DNA of 64,000 nucleotides from Pseudohongiella sp. (GCF_011050365.1 NZ_DRFV01000008.1:310001-374000); one strand, 5' to 3'; positions 17,440-27,054 are shown, counted from the first letter of the stretch. A program made the numbers and translations. The notes: generated by a model from the letters alone, not told the origin.

Positions 17440-18297
17440 GTGAGCAGAACGGTATTTGTAAACGGGGAATATTTGCCAGAGGAAAACGCCACCATTTCCG
17501 TGTTTGATCGCGGATTCCTGTTCGGTGACGGAGTCTACGAGGTGATACCCATTGTGAGGGGCAAGCTGGTCGATGAAGACTACTCGATTGAGCGTCTGCG
17601 TCACAGCCTTAGCGCCGTGGAAATTGCCTGGCCCTGCACTGAGGCTGACTACCTGGCTATGCTGCGTGAACTGATTCGGCGCAATGGCGTCACAGAAGGC
17701 AGTGTCTACGTACAGATTACCCGGGGCATTGCCGAGCGTGATTTTGCCTATCCGCCGCACATCAAGAGCACCATCATGGCTTACACCTCGTCGCGGAGTC
17801 TGCTGGACAATCCGGCAGCGCTGGCCGGCGTCAAGGTCGTGTCGGTACCCGACCTGCGCTGGCAACGGCGTGATATCAAGTCGCTGAATCTGCTGGGCCA
17901 ATGTATGGCAAAACAACAGGCAGCAGCGCAAGGTGCATTTGAAGCCTGGATGCTGGAAGACGGCATGGTCACCGAAGGTGCTTCGTCATCAGCGTTCATT
18001 ATCAAAGATAAAACCATCATCACACGGGCATTGTCCAACGCCATTCTGCCGGGCATCCGTCGTCGCGTGATTCTGGAGCTGGCAGAGCTGGCCAGCGTGA
18101 CGCTGGTCGAACGCAGTTTCAGTCTGGAAGAGGCCCTGGCTGCTGATGAAGCCTTCATCAGCAGTGCCACCACACTGGTCATGCCGGTGGTCAGTATTGA
18201 TGGCAAGGTGATTGCTGATGGCAAGCCGGGGCCACTGACACAAAAACTCAGAAGCCTTTATATCGAAAGCCTGTTGGCAGAAGCTGCCAGCAAATAG
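17440..18297 (+). CDS. dat: class IV aminotransferase, D-amino-acid transaminase-like
   Basis: A 285-residue PLP enzyme of the D-alanine transaminase/branched-chain aminotransferase fold. It begins with FVNGEYLPEENATISVFDRG, followed by GDGVYE, a basic segment with R-R-DIKSLNLL that contains the PLP-binding Lys, and EGASSSAFI. These match D-amino-acid aminotransferases, which make D-glutamate and D-alanine for peptidoglycan or recycle D-amino acids. A GTG start at 17440 has GGAAGG upstream. A terminator lies just before it, so expression may depend on read-through or a hidden promoter. Confidence 0.88.
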   Translation: MSRTVFVNGEYLPEENATISVFDRGFLFGDGVYEVIPIVRGKLVDEDYSIERLRHSLSAVEIAWPCTEADYLAMLRELIRRNGVTEGSVYVQITRGIAERDFAYPPHIKSTIMAYTSSRSLLDNPAALAGVKVVSVPDLRWQRRDIKSLNLLGQCMAKQQAAAQGAFEAWMLEDGMVTEGASSSAFIIKDKTIITRALSNAILPGIRRRVILELAELASVTLVERSFSLEEALAADEAFISSATTLVMPVVSIDGKVIADGKPGPLTQKLRSLYIESLLAEAASK

Positions 18298-18334
18298 GGT
18301 GAATTAACGCTAAAACCGTAGCGGAGTACACGAC

Positions 18335-20047
18335 ATGAAAACAACAACAAGAATCAGCCTTTTTTACCGCAGCCTGGCGCTGATATTAATCTGTCTGCTG
18401 CCAATTACCCTGTCAGCACAGAGCGGTAAAACGCCGTTACGTGTCGAAAATGGCATAGTCACCAGCGCCTCACGACTGGCCTCGCAGGTCGGTGTTGATA
18501 TTCTGCAGGACGGTGGCAATGCCGTTGATGCGGCGGTGGCGACGGCGCTTGCCCTGGCCGTTACCTGGCCTACGGCAGGCAATATTGGTGGTGGTGGTTT
18601 TCTGGTGTATCACGGTGATGATGGCCACGCCACAACCTTTGATTTCCGTGAGAAAGCACCGCTGGCGGCAAGCGAGCGTATGTACGTGGGCGACGACGGT
18701 TTGAGCACCAACGCCCAGCACCGCGGTTTTCTGTCCGTGGGTGTACCGGGCACAGTTGCCGGCCTGTACGAGGCACATCAGGCCCTCGGCAGCCTGCCCT
18801 GGGCAGATCTGGTGGCGCCGGCCGTAGCGCTGGCGCGCGACGGTATTCCGATTACCTACGCACTCTATAGCGGCTTCAGTCGCAATCAACCATTCTGGGA
18901 CCAGTTTCCGTCGTCTGCGGCTGTATTCATGAACAATGGCGAACCCTACCAGATGGGCGATAACTGGGTGCAGCCTGATCTGGCGCGCACACTGGAGCGA
19001 ATCCAGCACCAGGGTCGCGACGGTTTTTACAAAGGTGAGAACGCACGCATGCTGGCCGCGTTCATGCAGGAGAATGGCGGCCTGATTACCGAGGAAGACC
19101 TGGCACTGTACCAGCCAGTAGAGCGGGAACCGGTGCGCGGAACTTATCGTGGCTACGACATCGTCAGCATGCCGCCACCGAGCTCCGGCGGTGTCGGTAT
19201 TATCGAGATGCTGAATATTCTGGAAGGTTTCGATCTGGCCGCTCTGGGGCATAACTCGGCGGACTATCTGCACGTTTTGACCGAGGCCATGCGCCGGACC
19301 TACGCCGATCGCGCCGAATTTCTGGGTGATCCGGATTTTAATCCCGACATGCCGGTCAGTCGTTTGATCAGCAAGGAACATGCGGCCTCACTGCGCGCGT
19401 CCATTGATATGACACAGGCCTCGGTCAGCGATGAAGCCGAATTCGCCGATATCTACGAAAGTGAAGAGACCACGCACTTTTCAGTGGTCGACCAGGACGG
19501 CAATATGGTGTCGCTGACCTATACTCTGGAGAACGGCTACGGTTCGCGTATTGTTGCCGGTAGCGGCGGCTATCTGCTCAATAACGAGATGGGTGATTTT
19601 AATCCAGTGCCGGGTGTCACTAATCGGGATGGGCAGGTTGGTACCGATCCGAACCTGGTGGTGCCGCAAAAGCGTATGCTGTCATCAATGTCACCAACCA
19701 TTGTGGCCCGGGACGGCAAGCCGGTGCTGGCAATTGGCAGCCCGGGTGGCCGTACCATCATCAATACCACCATGCAGGTGATCCTGAACATGATCGATCA
19801 TGATCTGAATGTTGCCCAGGCGGTGGAGGCGGGGCGCATGCATCACCAGTGGTTGCCAGATGTCACCAGTATGGAAGCCAATGCCTTTTCACCTGACACC
19901 ATTCGCCTGTATGAGGCGAAGGGGCATGAGACGCGGGTGCGCGGTAATCAGGGCTCAGCGATGGGCATATTCATCGACCGGGAGACAGGACTGTTTCATG
20001 GTGCCGCCGACTCGCGCGCGGGAGATGGCGCGGCCGTCGGCTATTGA
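18335..20047 (+). CDS. ggt: gamma-glutamyltranspeptidase
   Basis: A 570-residue N-terminal-nucleophile enzyme with a signal peptide (cleavage near LSAQ). It is translated as one chain and would cut itself before the nucleophile Thr379 in the TTHFSVVD motif. GNAVDAAVATALAL (about residues 63-76) and the oxyanion segment SSMSP also match GGT. It transfers or hydrolyses gamma-glutamyl groups of glutathione and related peptides in the periplasm, supplying amino acids. It starts 37 bases after the aminotransferase gene. Confidence 0.96.
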   Translation: MKTTTRISLFYRSLALILICLLPITLSAQSGKTPLRVENGIVTSASRLASQVGVDILQDGGNAVDAAVATALALAVTWPTAGNIGGGGFLVYHGDDGHATTFDFREKAPLAASERMYVGDDGLSTNAQHRGFLSVGVPGTVAGLYEAHQALGSLPWADLVAPAVALARDGIPITYALYSGFSRNQPFWDQFPSSAAVFMNNGEPYQMGDNWVQPDLARTLERIQHQGRDGFYKGENARMLAAFMQENGGLITEEDLALYQPVEREPVRGTYRGYDIVSMPPPSSGGVGIIEMLNILEGFDLAALGHNSADYLHVLTEAMRRTYADRAEFLGDPDFNPDMPVSRLISKEHAASLRASIDMTQASVSDEAEFADIYESEETTHFSVVDQDGNMVSLTYTLENGYGSRIVAGSGGYLLNNEMGDFNPVPGVTNRDGQVGTDPNLVVPQKRMLSSMSPTIVARDGKPVLAIGSPGGRTIINTTMQVILNMIDHDLNVAQAVEAGRMHHQWLPDVTSMEANAFSPDTIRLYEAKGHETRVRGNQGSAMGIFIDRETGLFHGAADSRAGDGAAVGY

Positions 20048-20057
20048 CGCAACTGCT

Positions 20058-20678
20058 TCAGGATCTGAAACCCTTGCCGACCAGATAGACCTCACGGGAG
20101 CGTGCCCGTGAGGCGTCTGGCTTGCGGGTGACCACCTTGTCAAAGCTGGTGCGCAGGTCTTTGACATAATCGTCATAGCCTTCACCGTGAAATACCTTGG
20201 CCAGAAAACTACCGCCCGGTTTCAGGGTCTGCCGCGCCATGTCCAGCGCCAGTTCCACCAGGTACATGGACGCCGCCTGGTCAGCGGCATCAATGCCGCT
20301 GATGTTGGGAGCCATATCCGACATCACCAGATCGACCCCGGCACCATTCAGTGCGGCCATAATCTGATCAAAAACCTCCTGTTCAGTGAAATCGCCCTGT
20401 ATAAAATCCACATCCGCGATCGAGTCCATGGGCAGGATATCGGACGCAATGACGCGTCCCTGGGGTTCGACGATGGGTGCCGCCACCTGGGACCAGCCAC
20501 CCGGCGCAGAGCCCAGATCCAATACCAGCATGCCGGGCCGGATGATCTTGTCCTTGTTGTTTACTTCCAATAACTTATAGCTGGCGCGCGAGCGGAAACC
20601 GTCTATTTGCGCCTTTTTGACGTAAGGGTCGTTGACGTGCTCGTCCAGCCAGCGTTTGCTGCTTTTTGATCGGGCCAT
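20058..20678 (-). CDS. rlmE: 23S rRNA 2'-O-methyltransferase RlmE (FtsJ/RrmJ)
   Basis: A 206-residue heat-shock-type rRNA methyltransferase that 2'-O-methylates U2552 in the peptidyl-transferase A loop. The N-terminus has [19 protein letters not shown] and [11 protein letters not shown], followed by the SAM motif [21 protein letters not shown], and the C-terminal [16 protein letters not shown] with the catalytic Lys/Glu. The start is set at ATG 20678 by family length; the frame is open to 20729. It converges with ggt, 10 bases apart. Confidence 0.97.
   Translation of the reverse strand: MARSKSSKRWLDEHVNDPYVKKAQIDGFRSRASYKLLEVNNKDKIIRPGMLVLDLGSAPGGWSQVAAPIVEPQGRVIASDILPMDSIADVDFIQGDFTEQEVFDQIMAALNGAGVDLVMSDMAPNISGIDAADQAASMYLVELALDMARQTLKPGGSFLAKVFHGEGYDDYVKDLRTSFDKVVTRKPDASRARSREVYLVGKGFRS
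20090..20113. repeat. perfect 9-bp inverted repeat inside the rlmE 3' end
   Basis: CCTCACGGG (20090-20098) and CCCGTGAGG (20105-20113) form a perfect stem with a 6-base loop, 43 bases after the ggt stop. It lies within the ASRARSRE coding part of rlmE. It could stop or stabilise the ggt transcript, but there is no T-run, and codon constraints could explain it. Confidence 0.5.
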
Positions 20679-20810
20679 GTGCCTGCCAGGAATGCTGATG
20701 ATGACTTTTTCGGGGTGAAAGCATAGCATAGTCGCCTATTGAGCAGTACCGGGCACTGCCCGCGCTGCGCTTCCATACCTTTTGCCGGAGTCACCGGCCG
20801 GGGCCTCAAC

Positions 20811-22445
20811 ATGATTCGCCTGACTGAACTAGCCTTGCCGTTGGACCACCCACCCGAAGCACTCCGCGCCGCCATCGTGAAGCGGCTGCAGGTGGCCGGT
20901 GATGAACTGCTGGCGTTCAGCGTGTTCAAGCGCAGCTACGATGCTCGTAAAAAGAACAGTGAAATCACGTTTGTTTATATCATTCACGCTACCCTGGTTG
21001 ATGAAGCCGGCGTGTTGCAGCGCTTCGCCCCAGATCAGCACGTTCGTCCGGCACCTGACACTGCCTACTATCCGGTAGCGCAGGCGGCGGCTGGCATGAC
21101 CGAAAGGCCGGTAATCATCGGTTTCGGCCCCTGCGGTCTGTTTGCCGCCCTGATACTGGCACAAATGGGATTCAAACCCATTGTGCTGGAGCGCGGCAAG
21201 GATGTTCGAAACCGCACCCAGGACACCTGGGCGTTGTGGCGGAAAAAGACGCTGACGCCGGAGTCCAACGTACAGTTTGGCGAGGGCGGCGCCGGCCTGT
21301 TCTCTGATGGCAAATTGTACAGTCAGATCAAGGATCCCAAATTCTATGGTCGCAAGGTCATGCATGAGTTCGTCAGAGCGGGCGCGCCTGAGGAAATCAT
21401 GTTTGTCAGCAAACCGCATATTGGCACGTTTCGCCTGACCGGCGTGGTGTCCACCATGCGGGAAGAGATCAGGGCGCTGGGTGGCGAAATCCGGTTCGAA
21501 AGTCGGGTATCCGATGTCACTCTACAAGACGGTCGGGTAAGCGGTGTCACACTGGCCGGCGGCGAGGAGATAAAAACCCGATATGTCGTGCTGGCCCTGG
21601 GTCACAGTTCGCGTGATACCTTTCGTATGTTGCATGCCCGGGGCGTGTTTGTTGAAGCCAAACCTTTTGCCATTGGTTTTCGCATTGAGCATCCGCAATC
21701 CCTGATCGACAAATCACGCCTGGGGAAATATGCCGGCCATCCCGCACTGGGCGCGGCTGACTATAAACTGGTGCATCATGCCAGCAACGGTCGGGCAGTC
21801 TACAGTTTTTGCATGTGTCCGGGCGGCACGGTAGTCGCTGCGACCTCCGAAGTCGGCCGTGTGGTGACCAATGGCATGAGTCAGTATTCACGTAACGAGC
21901 GCAACGCCAACGCCGGTATCGTGGTTGGCATCAGTCCCGAGCAGGATTTCCCCGGCGACCCGCTGGCGGGGGTGGCGTTGCAGGAACAACTGGAAGCGCA
22001 CGCTTTTGAGCTGGGTGGTCGCGACTATTGTGCTCCCGGTCAGTTGGTGGGCGATTTTGTTCGCGGCCAAGCGTCGACGACTCTGGGAGAGGTTACGCCG
22101 TCCTACCAGCCCGGTATTAAACTGGGAGATCTGGCGTCTTCGTTACCTGAGTATGCAATCAGTGCCATCCGTGAAGCCCTGCCGGCATTTGGCAAACAGA
22201 TTCGTGGTTTTGATCGTGATGACGCAGTGTTAACAGGTATTGAAACCCGAACCTCGTCTCCCGTGCGTATCACCCGCGATCCACAAAGCCTGCAAAGCCT
22301 TAATACCCGCGGACTGTACCCGGCCGGTGAAGGTGCAGGCTACGCTGGCGGCATTCTGTCAGCCGGTGTCGACGGTATCAAGGTGGCTGAGGCGTTGGCG
22401 CTGGCAATGCTGGCAGATGCACAGACCGGCAGCGAAGAGGACTAA
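20811..22445 (+). CDS. FAD-dependent oxidoreductase, COG2509-like
   Basis: A protein of about 544 residues. It has an N-terminal small domain (about 1-90) and then the FAD-binding motif VIIGFGPCGLFAALILAQMG, with LERG at the end of the second strand. FGEGGAGLFSDGKL, the RIEHPQ segment and the C-terminal GEGAGYAGGILSAGVDG are typical of this uncharacterised flavoprotein dehydrogenase family. The substrate is unknown. The start at ATG 20811 fits the family; the frame is open to 20739. The stop is only 3 bases before the next gene, so they are co-transcribed. Confidence 0.85.
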   Translation: MIRLTELALPLDHPPEALRAAIVKRLQVAGDELLAFSVFKRSYDARKKNSEITFVYIIHATLVDEAGVLQRFAPDQHVRPAPDTAYYPVAQAAAGMTERPVIIGFGPCGLFAALILAQMGFKPIVLERGKDVRNRTQDTWALWRKKTLTPESNVQFGEGGAGLFSDGKLYSQIKDPKFYGRKVMHEFVRAGAPEEIMFVSKPHIGTFRLTGVVSTMREEIRALGGEIRFESRVSDVTLQDGRVSGVTLAGGEEIKTRYVVLALGHSSRDTFRMLHARGVFVEAKPFAIGFRIEHPQSLIDKSRLGKYAGHPALGAADYKLVHHASNGRAVYSFCMCPGGTVVAATSEVGRVVTNGMSQYSRNERNANAGIVVGISPEQDFPGDPLAGVALQEQLEAHAFELGGRDYCAPGQLVGDFVRGQASTTLGEVTPSYQPGIKLGDLASSLPEYAISAIREALPAFGKQIRGFDRDDAVLTGIETRTSSPVRITRDPQSLQSLNTRGLYPAGEGAGYAGGILSAGVDGIKVAEALALAMLADAQTGSEED

Positions 22446-22448
22446 GCC

Positions 22449-23189
22449 ATGAGCCGCCTGAAAAGCGATGAGCTGAAAAAACTGCATCAGAAAAAATATC
22501 GCCAACAGTTCGGTTGCTTTCTGGCGGAGGGTGAACATCTCGTGCTGGAGTTGCAGAAGGCGGCTGAAACCAACCCGGCACTGCTGGAAAGTGAGCTATA
22601 TGTCAGTGACTCGTATCAGGACTGGCCCGGACCGCTGCATAAAACCGTTGTCAGTGACAAACTGATGATGCAGATGTCGGACACCAAATCACCGCAGGGT
22701 ATCATTGCCAGTGTGCCGATAGCGGCGTTGCAGCATTCTGAACCTGCGCCGGTGCAGCGCGCCGTTTATCTGTTTGAAACCCAGGACCCGGGCAACCTTG
22801 GCACCATACTGCGCACACTGGGATGGTTCGGCAATTTTGCCTGCCTGCTCAGCCCCGGTTGCGTGGACCCCTACAACGCCAAAGTTGTACGGGCCAGTAT
22901 GGGGGCCATCTTTCATGTGCCCGTGGAAATTGACGTGCCGCTATCGACGCTGGCATCACGATACGCCGCAATCGGCTGCCTGGACATGCAGGGAGAAAAG
23001 CTGACATCCGGCACTTTCCATCAGTCTGATTGCCTGGTGTTTGGAAATGAAGCCAGAGGCGTGCCCGCAGAACAGCTCGATGCGATGAACGCACGGGCAT
23101 TCAGCATCCCCGGTTGCGGAGATGTTGAATCATTGAACGTCGCAGCCGTCGTGAATATGTGCGTCTATGAAATTAATCGCGAAAATTAA
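22449..23189 (+). CDS. SpoU/TrmH-family RNA 2'-O-methyltransferase
   Basis: A 246-residue SPOUT methyltransferase. An N-terminal substrate-binding part (about 1-100, with SPQGIIASVP) precedes the three motifs: DPGNLGTILRT, FGNEARGV and the knot loop SLNVAAVVNM. These methylate the 2'-OH of a nucleotide in rRNA or tRNA. The exact target cannot be told from sequence. It is coupled to the flavoprotein gene. Confidence 0.87.
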   Translation: MSRLKSDELKKLHQKKYRQQFGCFLAEGEHLVLELQKAAETNPALLESELYVSDSYQDWPGPLHKTVVSDKLMMQMSDTKSPQGIIASVPIAALQHSEPAPVQRAVYLFETQDPGNLGTILRTLGWFGNFACLLSPGCVDPYNAKVVRASMGAIFHVPVEIDVPLSTLASRYAAIGCLDMQGEKLTSGTFHQSDCLVFGNEARGVPAEQLDAMNARAFSIPGCGDVESLNVAAVVNMCVYEINREN

Positions 23190-23220
23190 ACAGATTGGTT
23201 AAAAGGCGTGTATTGGCGGA

Positions 23221-23682
23221 TCAGATAAAACTGAGCGGCAAGGCCAGTGATGCACACACTACCGCCGTCACTGCGAGTCGCATTCGGAAATAGCGCGCGG
23301 TAATTCTGCCGGCTTTGTGCAGTCGATAGTCGACCCAGAGCAAGGCCAGGAACACGGCGATAACAATGACAAAATAGACCACAAACGAGGTCACCAGAAA
23401 TCCGAACCAGAGAATCAGTGTCAGCACATTGCTGGTCATCAACAGATTAAGGCTTCTGGCCTGCGTGTCCTGCAGATACTGCCCCCAATGAATGCCACAC
23501 ATGAACACTGCGATGGCCAGGCTGTAGCTGCGCAGGATTTCTGCGGTGCTGCCCAACAGCGGCAGATTGTACACCCCCAGCGTGAGCAACAGGCTGCTGA
23601 CCAGGAATGGCAGGGCGCCAAGGCCGGCTAGAATGGCCGGAAGATTGGCGTATCGTGAGTGCCTGTCTGTGTTTGGCATCAT
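23221..23682 (-). CDS. five-helix membrane protein, DUF3429-like
   Basis: A 153-residue protein with about five hydrophobic helices, starting after a short polar N-terminus. The pattern PAILAGLGALPFLVS followed by SYSLAIAVFMCGIHWG resembles the DUF3429 family of inner-membrane proteins, whose function is unknown. It converges with the SpoU gene, with a gap of about 30 bases and no clear terminator. Confidence 0.6.
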   Translation of the reverse strand: MMPNTDRHSRYANLPAILAGLGALPFLVSSLLLTLGVYNLPLLGSTAEILRSYSLAIAVFMCGIHWGQYLQDTQARSLNLLMTSNVLTLILWFGFLVTSFVVYFVIVIAVFLALLWVDYRLHKAGRITARYFRMRLAVTAVVCASLALPLSFI

Positions 23683-23741
23683 GAATTACTCTCCTTGTCT
23701 GACAATGGTCGAGCAGGTGTTTCATTTCAGCCGACGCGCAT

Positions 23742-24059
23742 TTACGGGATGCCGTAGGGTCCTTTGTCGGACCTGAAGTGTGCGGATCCGTCAGGCGAGA
23801 TGCCGGCACGTTTTTCGAGGAACCCGATTGCGTAAGTCACAGCGTGCTTAACGGAAGTATCGTTCAGCCTGTGTTCTTCCTCCGATTCGAAGAAACGGGT
23901 ATCTACGATATGGCGCACATAACGCGCCGGCAGTTTGTTCAGAGCAACGCAAGCGACGTCGGCAATGTAATCTTCGTCATGCGCTGCCGGGGTATCCCTC
24001 AATTGGTGCTTGATGTGGTCATACACCAGGCTTTCGAAATAATTTGTTATCAGGTCCAT
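23742..24059 (-). CDS. late-competence ComFB-like protein
   Basis: A protein of about 105 residues containing the ComFB pattern: NYFESLVYDHI, then DVACVALNKLPARYVRHIVD. ComFB domains occur in small proteins of many bacteria, and some bind cyclic dinucleotides. The start is placed at ATG 24059; an in-frame TTG two codons earlier is also possible. The C-terminal 30 residues are polar and variable. It stands alone. Confidence 0.75.
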   Translation of the reverse strand: MDLITNYFESLVYDHIKHQLRDTPAAHDEDYIADVACVALNKLPARYVRHIVDTRFFESEEEHRLNDTSVKHAVTYAIGFLEKRAGISPDGSAHFRSDKGPYGIP

Positions 24060-24153
24060 GGGCAAGCTACTTTATGATTGTTTTATTGATCATACACTTA
24101 CCGGTCCTCAAGGAGAAGCGGGGCAGAACCTCGCGGTCACAAAATAACCAGTG

Positions 24154-25245
24154 TCAGGTTGCCGTCGATCCCTCGATTTCCCCGCTTATTTGCTGGCGAT
24201 CAACCAGTTGCTCATACAGCGCATCGACTGGCGGTGAGTCCCCACACAATGCGGTGATTACGCCCAGTACGGCGCCGCGATGCACGTTGTCGCCCCCCAG
24301 GTTGGTATTGGCTATCAGGGCCTGTTTGCTATCGTTCAGATAGCGGGCAGCCAGATAAAGGATGCCCGGCCAGGCGCCGTCAATGTAGCAGGCAATGGAG
24401 TATTTACGGCCCAGTACCTCACTGTCGTCATGTGTCCGGGCCAGCAAACCCGGCAGATCCAGTCCCGCACTGTGGCGGGCGGTTTGCGTCAGTAGCGACA
24501 TCACATCATCAGATTCGTCGCGGAACAACAGGCTGTCCAGCAGGTTTACGTAGGCCCGGCAAACCCTGGCCAGCCCGGCATCGGGGTGCGTCAGAAACAG
24601 ATGCCGCTGACAAAGATCCTGCACCGTCTCCAGTGAGCGGCCTCGCAGGCGTTCGGCAAACACGATCGGAGCAATGGTGACCAGAGCACCAATGGAAGGT
24701 GTGTCATGGGTGACTGCGCCACAGTGCAATGGCGCTTTGCCCTGTTCCAGATTGGCAAAAAAGCCGCGATGACAGGACTCAGCATAAGTGTCGGGATGTT
24801 GCGCAGGCTCTGCCGTCAACAGTTGGATATAGTGCTCTACATAAACGCGCGGGTCGTACTGCCCTGCGTTTGCCATGATGGAGCGCATCACTGCGCGGGC
24901 GCAATGCGCATTAAGCGTGTTCTCCCCGGCGCGCATGCCCTGATGGTAGTGCTGATTGGGTATATCCCAGAACTGACGTTTGCCTTTCAGTATGACATCA
25001 CCCACGATATCGCGAGCGGAGTCTGATTTTGCTGCACGACCCTGGCGTCCGCCGTGCTGCGTGGAATGCAACGACATGATGGAAGACGGGTGAAACGCCG
25101 GGGCGTCATGGAAGTCCCGCACACCACCGGGGAATTGTTGCGCAATATCTGCCGGGCGATAATACCAGTGTACCGGCATGGCAAGTGCGTCACCCACGAA
25201 CAGTGCTCTTAGCGCAGCACGCGCGCGATCTTGTGGCTCAATCAT
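24154..25245 (-). CDS. ADP-ribosylglycohydrolase-family protein with altered metal site
   Basis: A protein of about 363 residues of the DraG fold. The N-terminus ALRALFVGDALAMPVHW fits the first metal region. The C-terminal motif, normally GGDTDT, reads NTNLGGDNVHRGAV here. The second Asp of the dinuclear Mg site is therefore absent, and the protein may hydrolyse something other than ADP-ribosyl-arginine or have a single metal. ATG 25245 follows AGGAG. The next gene upstream is the MsbA-like exporter, and the two are probably co-transcribed. Confidence 0.78.
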   Translation of the reverse strand: MIEPQDRARAALRALFVGDALAMPVHWYYRPADIAQQFPGGVRDFHDAPAFHPSSIMSLHSTQHGGRQGRAAKSDSARDIVGDVILKGKRQFWDIPNQHYHQGMRAGENTLNAHCARAVMRSIMANAGQYDPRVYVEHYIQLLTAEPAQHPDTYAESCHRGFFANLEQGKAPLHCGAVTHDTPSIGALVTIAPIVFAERLRGRSLETVQDLCQRHLFLTHPDAGLARVCRAYVNLLDSLLFRDESDDVMSLLTQTARHSAGLDLPGLLARTHDDSEVLGRKYSIACYIDGAWPGILYLAARYLNDSKQALIANTNLGGDNVHRGAVLGVITALCGDSPPVDALYEQLVDRQQISGEIEGSTAT

Positions 25246-25287
25246 ATGTCTGTCTCCTGGTCCTGTCGCATGATGCGACCTCAGCAC

Positions 25288-27054
25288 TCAGATATGAGTG
25301 TCGAACTGCAGGGCGGAGAGACGTGCGTACAGGGGGCTGCTGCTTAGCAGCTCGTCATGACTGCCGGTGGCAATCAACCGGCCTGCTTCCATTACGGCAA
25401 TGCGATCAACATTGCGCACGGTCGCCAGGCGGTGAGCGATAATCAGGGTAGTGCGCCCCTGCATCAATTTCTCCAGCGCTACTTGTACTGTACGCTCACT
25501 TTCGGCATCCAGAGCACTGGTGGCTTCATCAAGAAGCAGAATTTTAGGATCTTTCAGAATCGCACGGGCAATGGCCAGGCGCTGTTTCTGACCGCCGGAC
25601 AGGCGGATGCCGGCTTCACCTAGCTGACTGTTCCAGGTTTCCGGCAGGCGGGTGATGAATTCGCTGGCGAAAGCGGCATCTGCTGCGGCGCGCACCGCTT
25701 CATCACTGGCATCGGGGCAACCATAACGAATATTGTCCGCCACAGTACCGGTAAAAATGGTGGGCTGCTGACTGACCAGCGCAAAATGCCGTCGCAGCTC
25801 CATTGGATCCAGCGCCCGGATATCGACACCGTCCAGCAATATTTGTCCGCTGAGCGGATCATAGAAACGCAGCAGCAAATCAAATAGCGTCGATTTGCCG
25901 GCACCCGATGGTCCGACCAGGGCGAGGCTGCTACCGGCTGCAATGGTGAGCTCAAAGCCATCAAGCGCCGGCGTGTCCGGTCGCGTCGGGTAGCAGAAGC
26001 GCAGCGTCTTGAACTGAAGGCTGCCGTTCAGGCTGGCCGGCAGCGACGCAGGTGCGGCCGGCGCACTGATAGCAGACTCAGCGTTCAATAGCTCGATCAG
26101 GCGTTCGGTGGCACCGGCTGCGCGCTGCAAATCGCCAAACACCTGGCTGATGGCACCGACGGCAGAGGCCACCATGACGGCGTAGACAACAAAGGCGGTG
26201 AGCTCGCCTGCGCTCATGCGGCCATTGATAACGTCCTGCCCGCCGACCCAGATCATGCCCGCCATGGCGACAAAAACCAGCGTCATGACGATAGCGATCA
26301 GCAATGATCGTGAGCGGATTTGAGACAGCGCTACATTAAAAGCATTTTCGACATGGCCGGCGAACAGGCGCTGATCTTCGCGCTGATGATTGTAAGCCTG
26401 CACGGTTTTTATTTGCTGAATGCTCTCGCCGACATAAGCCCCGACATTCGCGATCTGGTCCTGTGTGCGTCGTGACAAATTACGCACCTTGCGGCCGAAA
26501 ATGATGATCGGGCCAATGATCAGCGGTATGCACAGCAAGACCACGCTGGTCAGCCGCGGGTTGGTAATAAACAGGAAGATGACACCACCGATCAGCAGCA
26601 GGGTATTGCGCAGAGCAATGGACGCTGATGAACCGATAACCGTTTGCAGCAAGGTGGTATCGGTGGTGATGCGTGACTGGATTTCGCCACTGACATTGTC
26701 TTCAAAATAGGCCGGGTGCATGGTCAGCAAATGATCAAAAACGGCCTTGCGAATATCGGCGGTGACCCGCTCACCCAGCCATGACACCCAGTAAAAACGG
26801 GCAAATGTGCCCAATGCCTGCAGGATGGCGACGGCCAGAAAACCCAGGATGGCGCCGCTCAACGACTGCGTGGAACCGGCGACAAAACCGGAGTCCACGA
26901 TGATGCGCACATATTGCACCAGACCCAGGGTCAGGCCTGCAGTGAACAGCAGCGCGACGGACGCCAGCAGGATCTGTTTTTTGTAGGGCAGAACAAAGCG
27001 CGCGGCCTGAAGCAGACTGCTGATACCGGCTTTGTCGGGGGATGATTTTTCCAT
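25288..27054 (-). CDS. MsbA-like ABC exporter (fused permease and ATPase)
   Basis: A protein of about 588 residues with six transmembrane helices (roughly 20-310) fused to an ATPase (about 350-580). Walker A is GPSGAGKST, the signature is LSGGQKQR, Walker B is ILLLDEATSALD, and the H-loop is IAHRL. It belongs to the MsbA-related homodimeric exporters that move lipids or drugs outward. The start at ATG 27054 is preferred because the 31 residues before it look non-conserved; the frame is open to 27147. Confidence 0.9.
   Translation of the reverse strand: MEKSSPDKAGISSLLQAARFVLPYKKQILLASVALLFTAGLTLGLVQYVRIIVDSGFVAGSTQSLSGAILGFLAVAILQALGTFARFYWVSWLGERVTADIRKAVFDHLLTMHPAYFEDNVSGEIQSRITTDTTLLQTVIGSSASIALRNTLLLIGGVIFLFITNPRLTSVVLLCIPLIIGPIIIFGRKVRNLSRRTQDQIANVGAYVGESIQQIKTVQAYNHQREDQRLFAGHVENAFNVALSQIRSRSLLIAIVMTLVFVAMAGMIWVGGQDVINGRMSAGELTAFVVYAVMVASAVGAISQVFGDLQRAAGATERLIELLNAESAISAPAAPASLPASLNGSLQFKTLRFCYPTRPDTPALDGFELTIAAGSSLALVGPSGAGKSTLFDLLLRFYDPLSGQILLDGVDIRALDPMELRRHFALVSQQPTIFTGTVADNIRYGCPDASDEAVRAAADAAFASEFITRLPETWNSQLGEAGIRLSGGQKQRLAIARAILKDPKILLLDEATSALDAESERTVQVALEKLMQGRTTLIIAHRLATVRNVDRIAVMEAGRLIATGSHDELLSSSPLYARLSALQFDTHI

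Noticed and set aside
18470-19381. 303-codon minus-strand open frame
   Set aside because: It is antisense to ggt, with no domain and no ribosome site.
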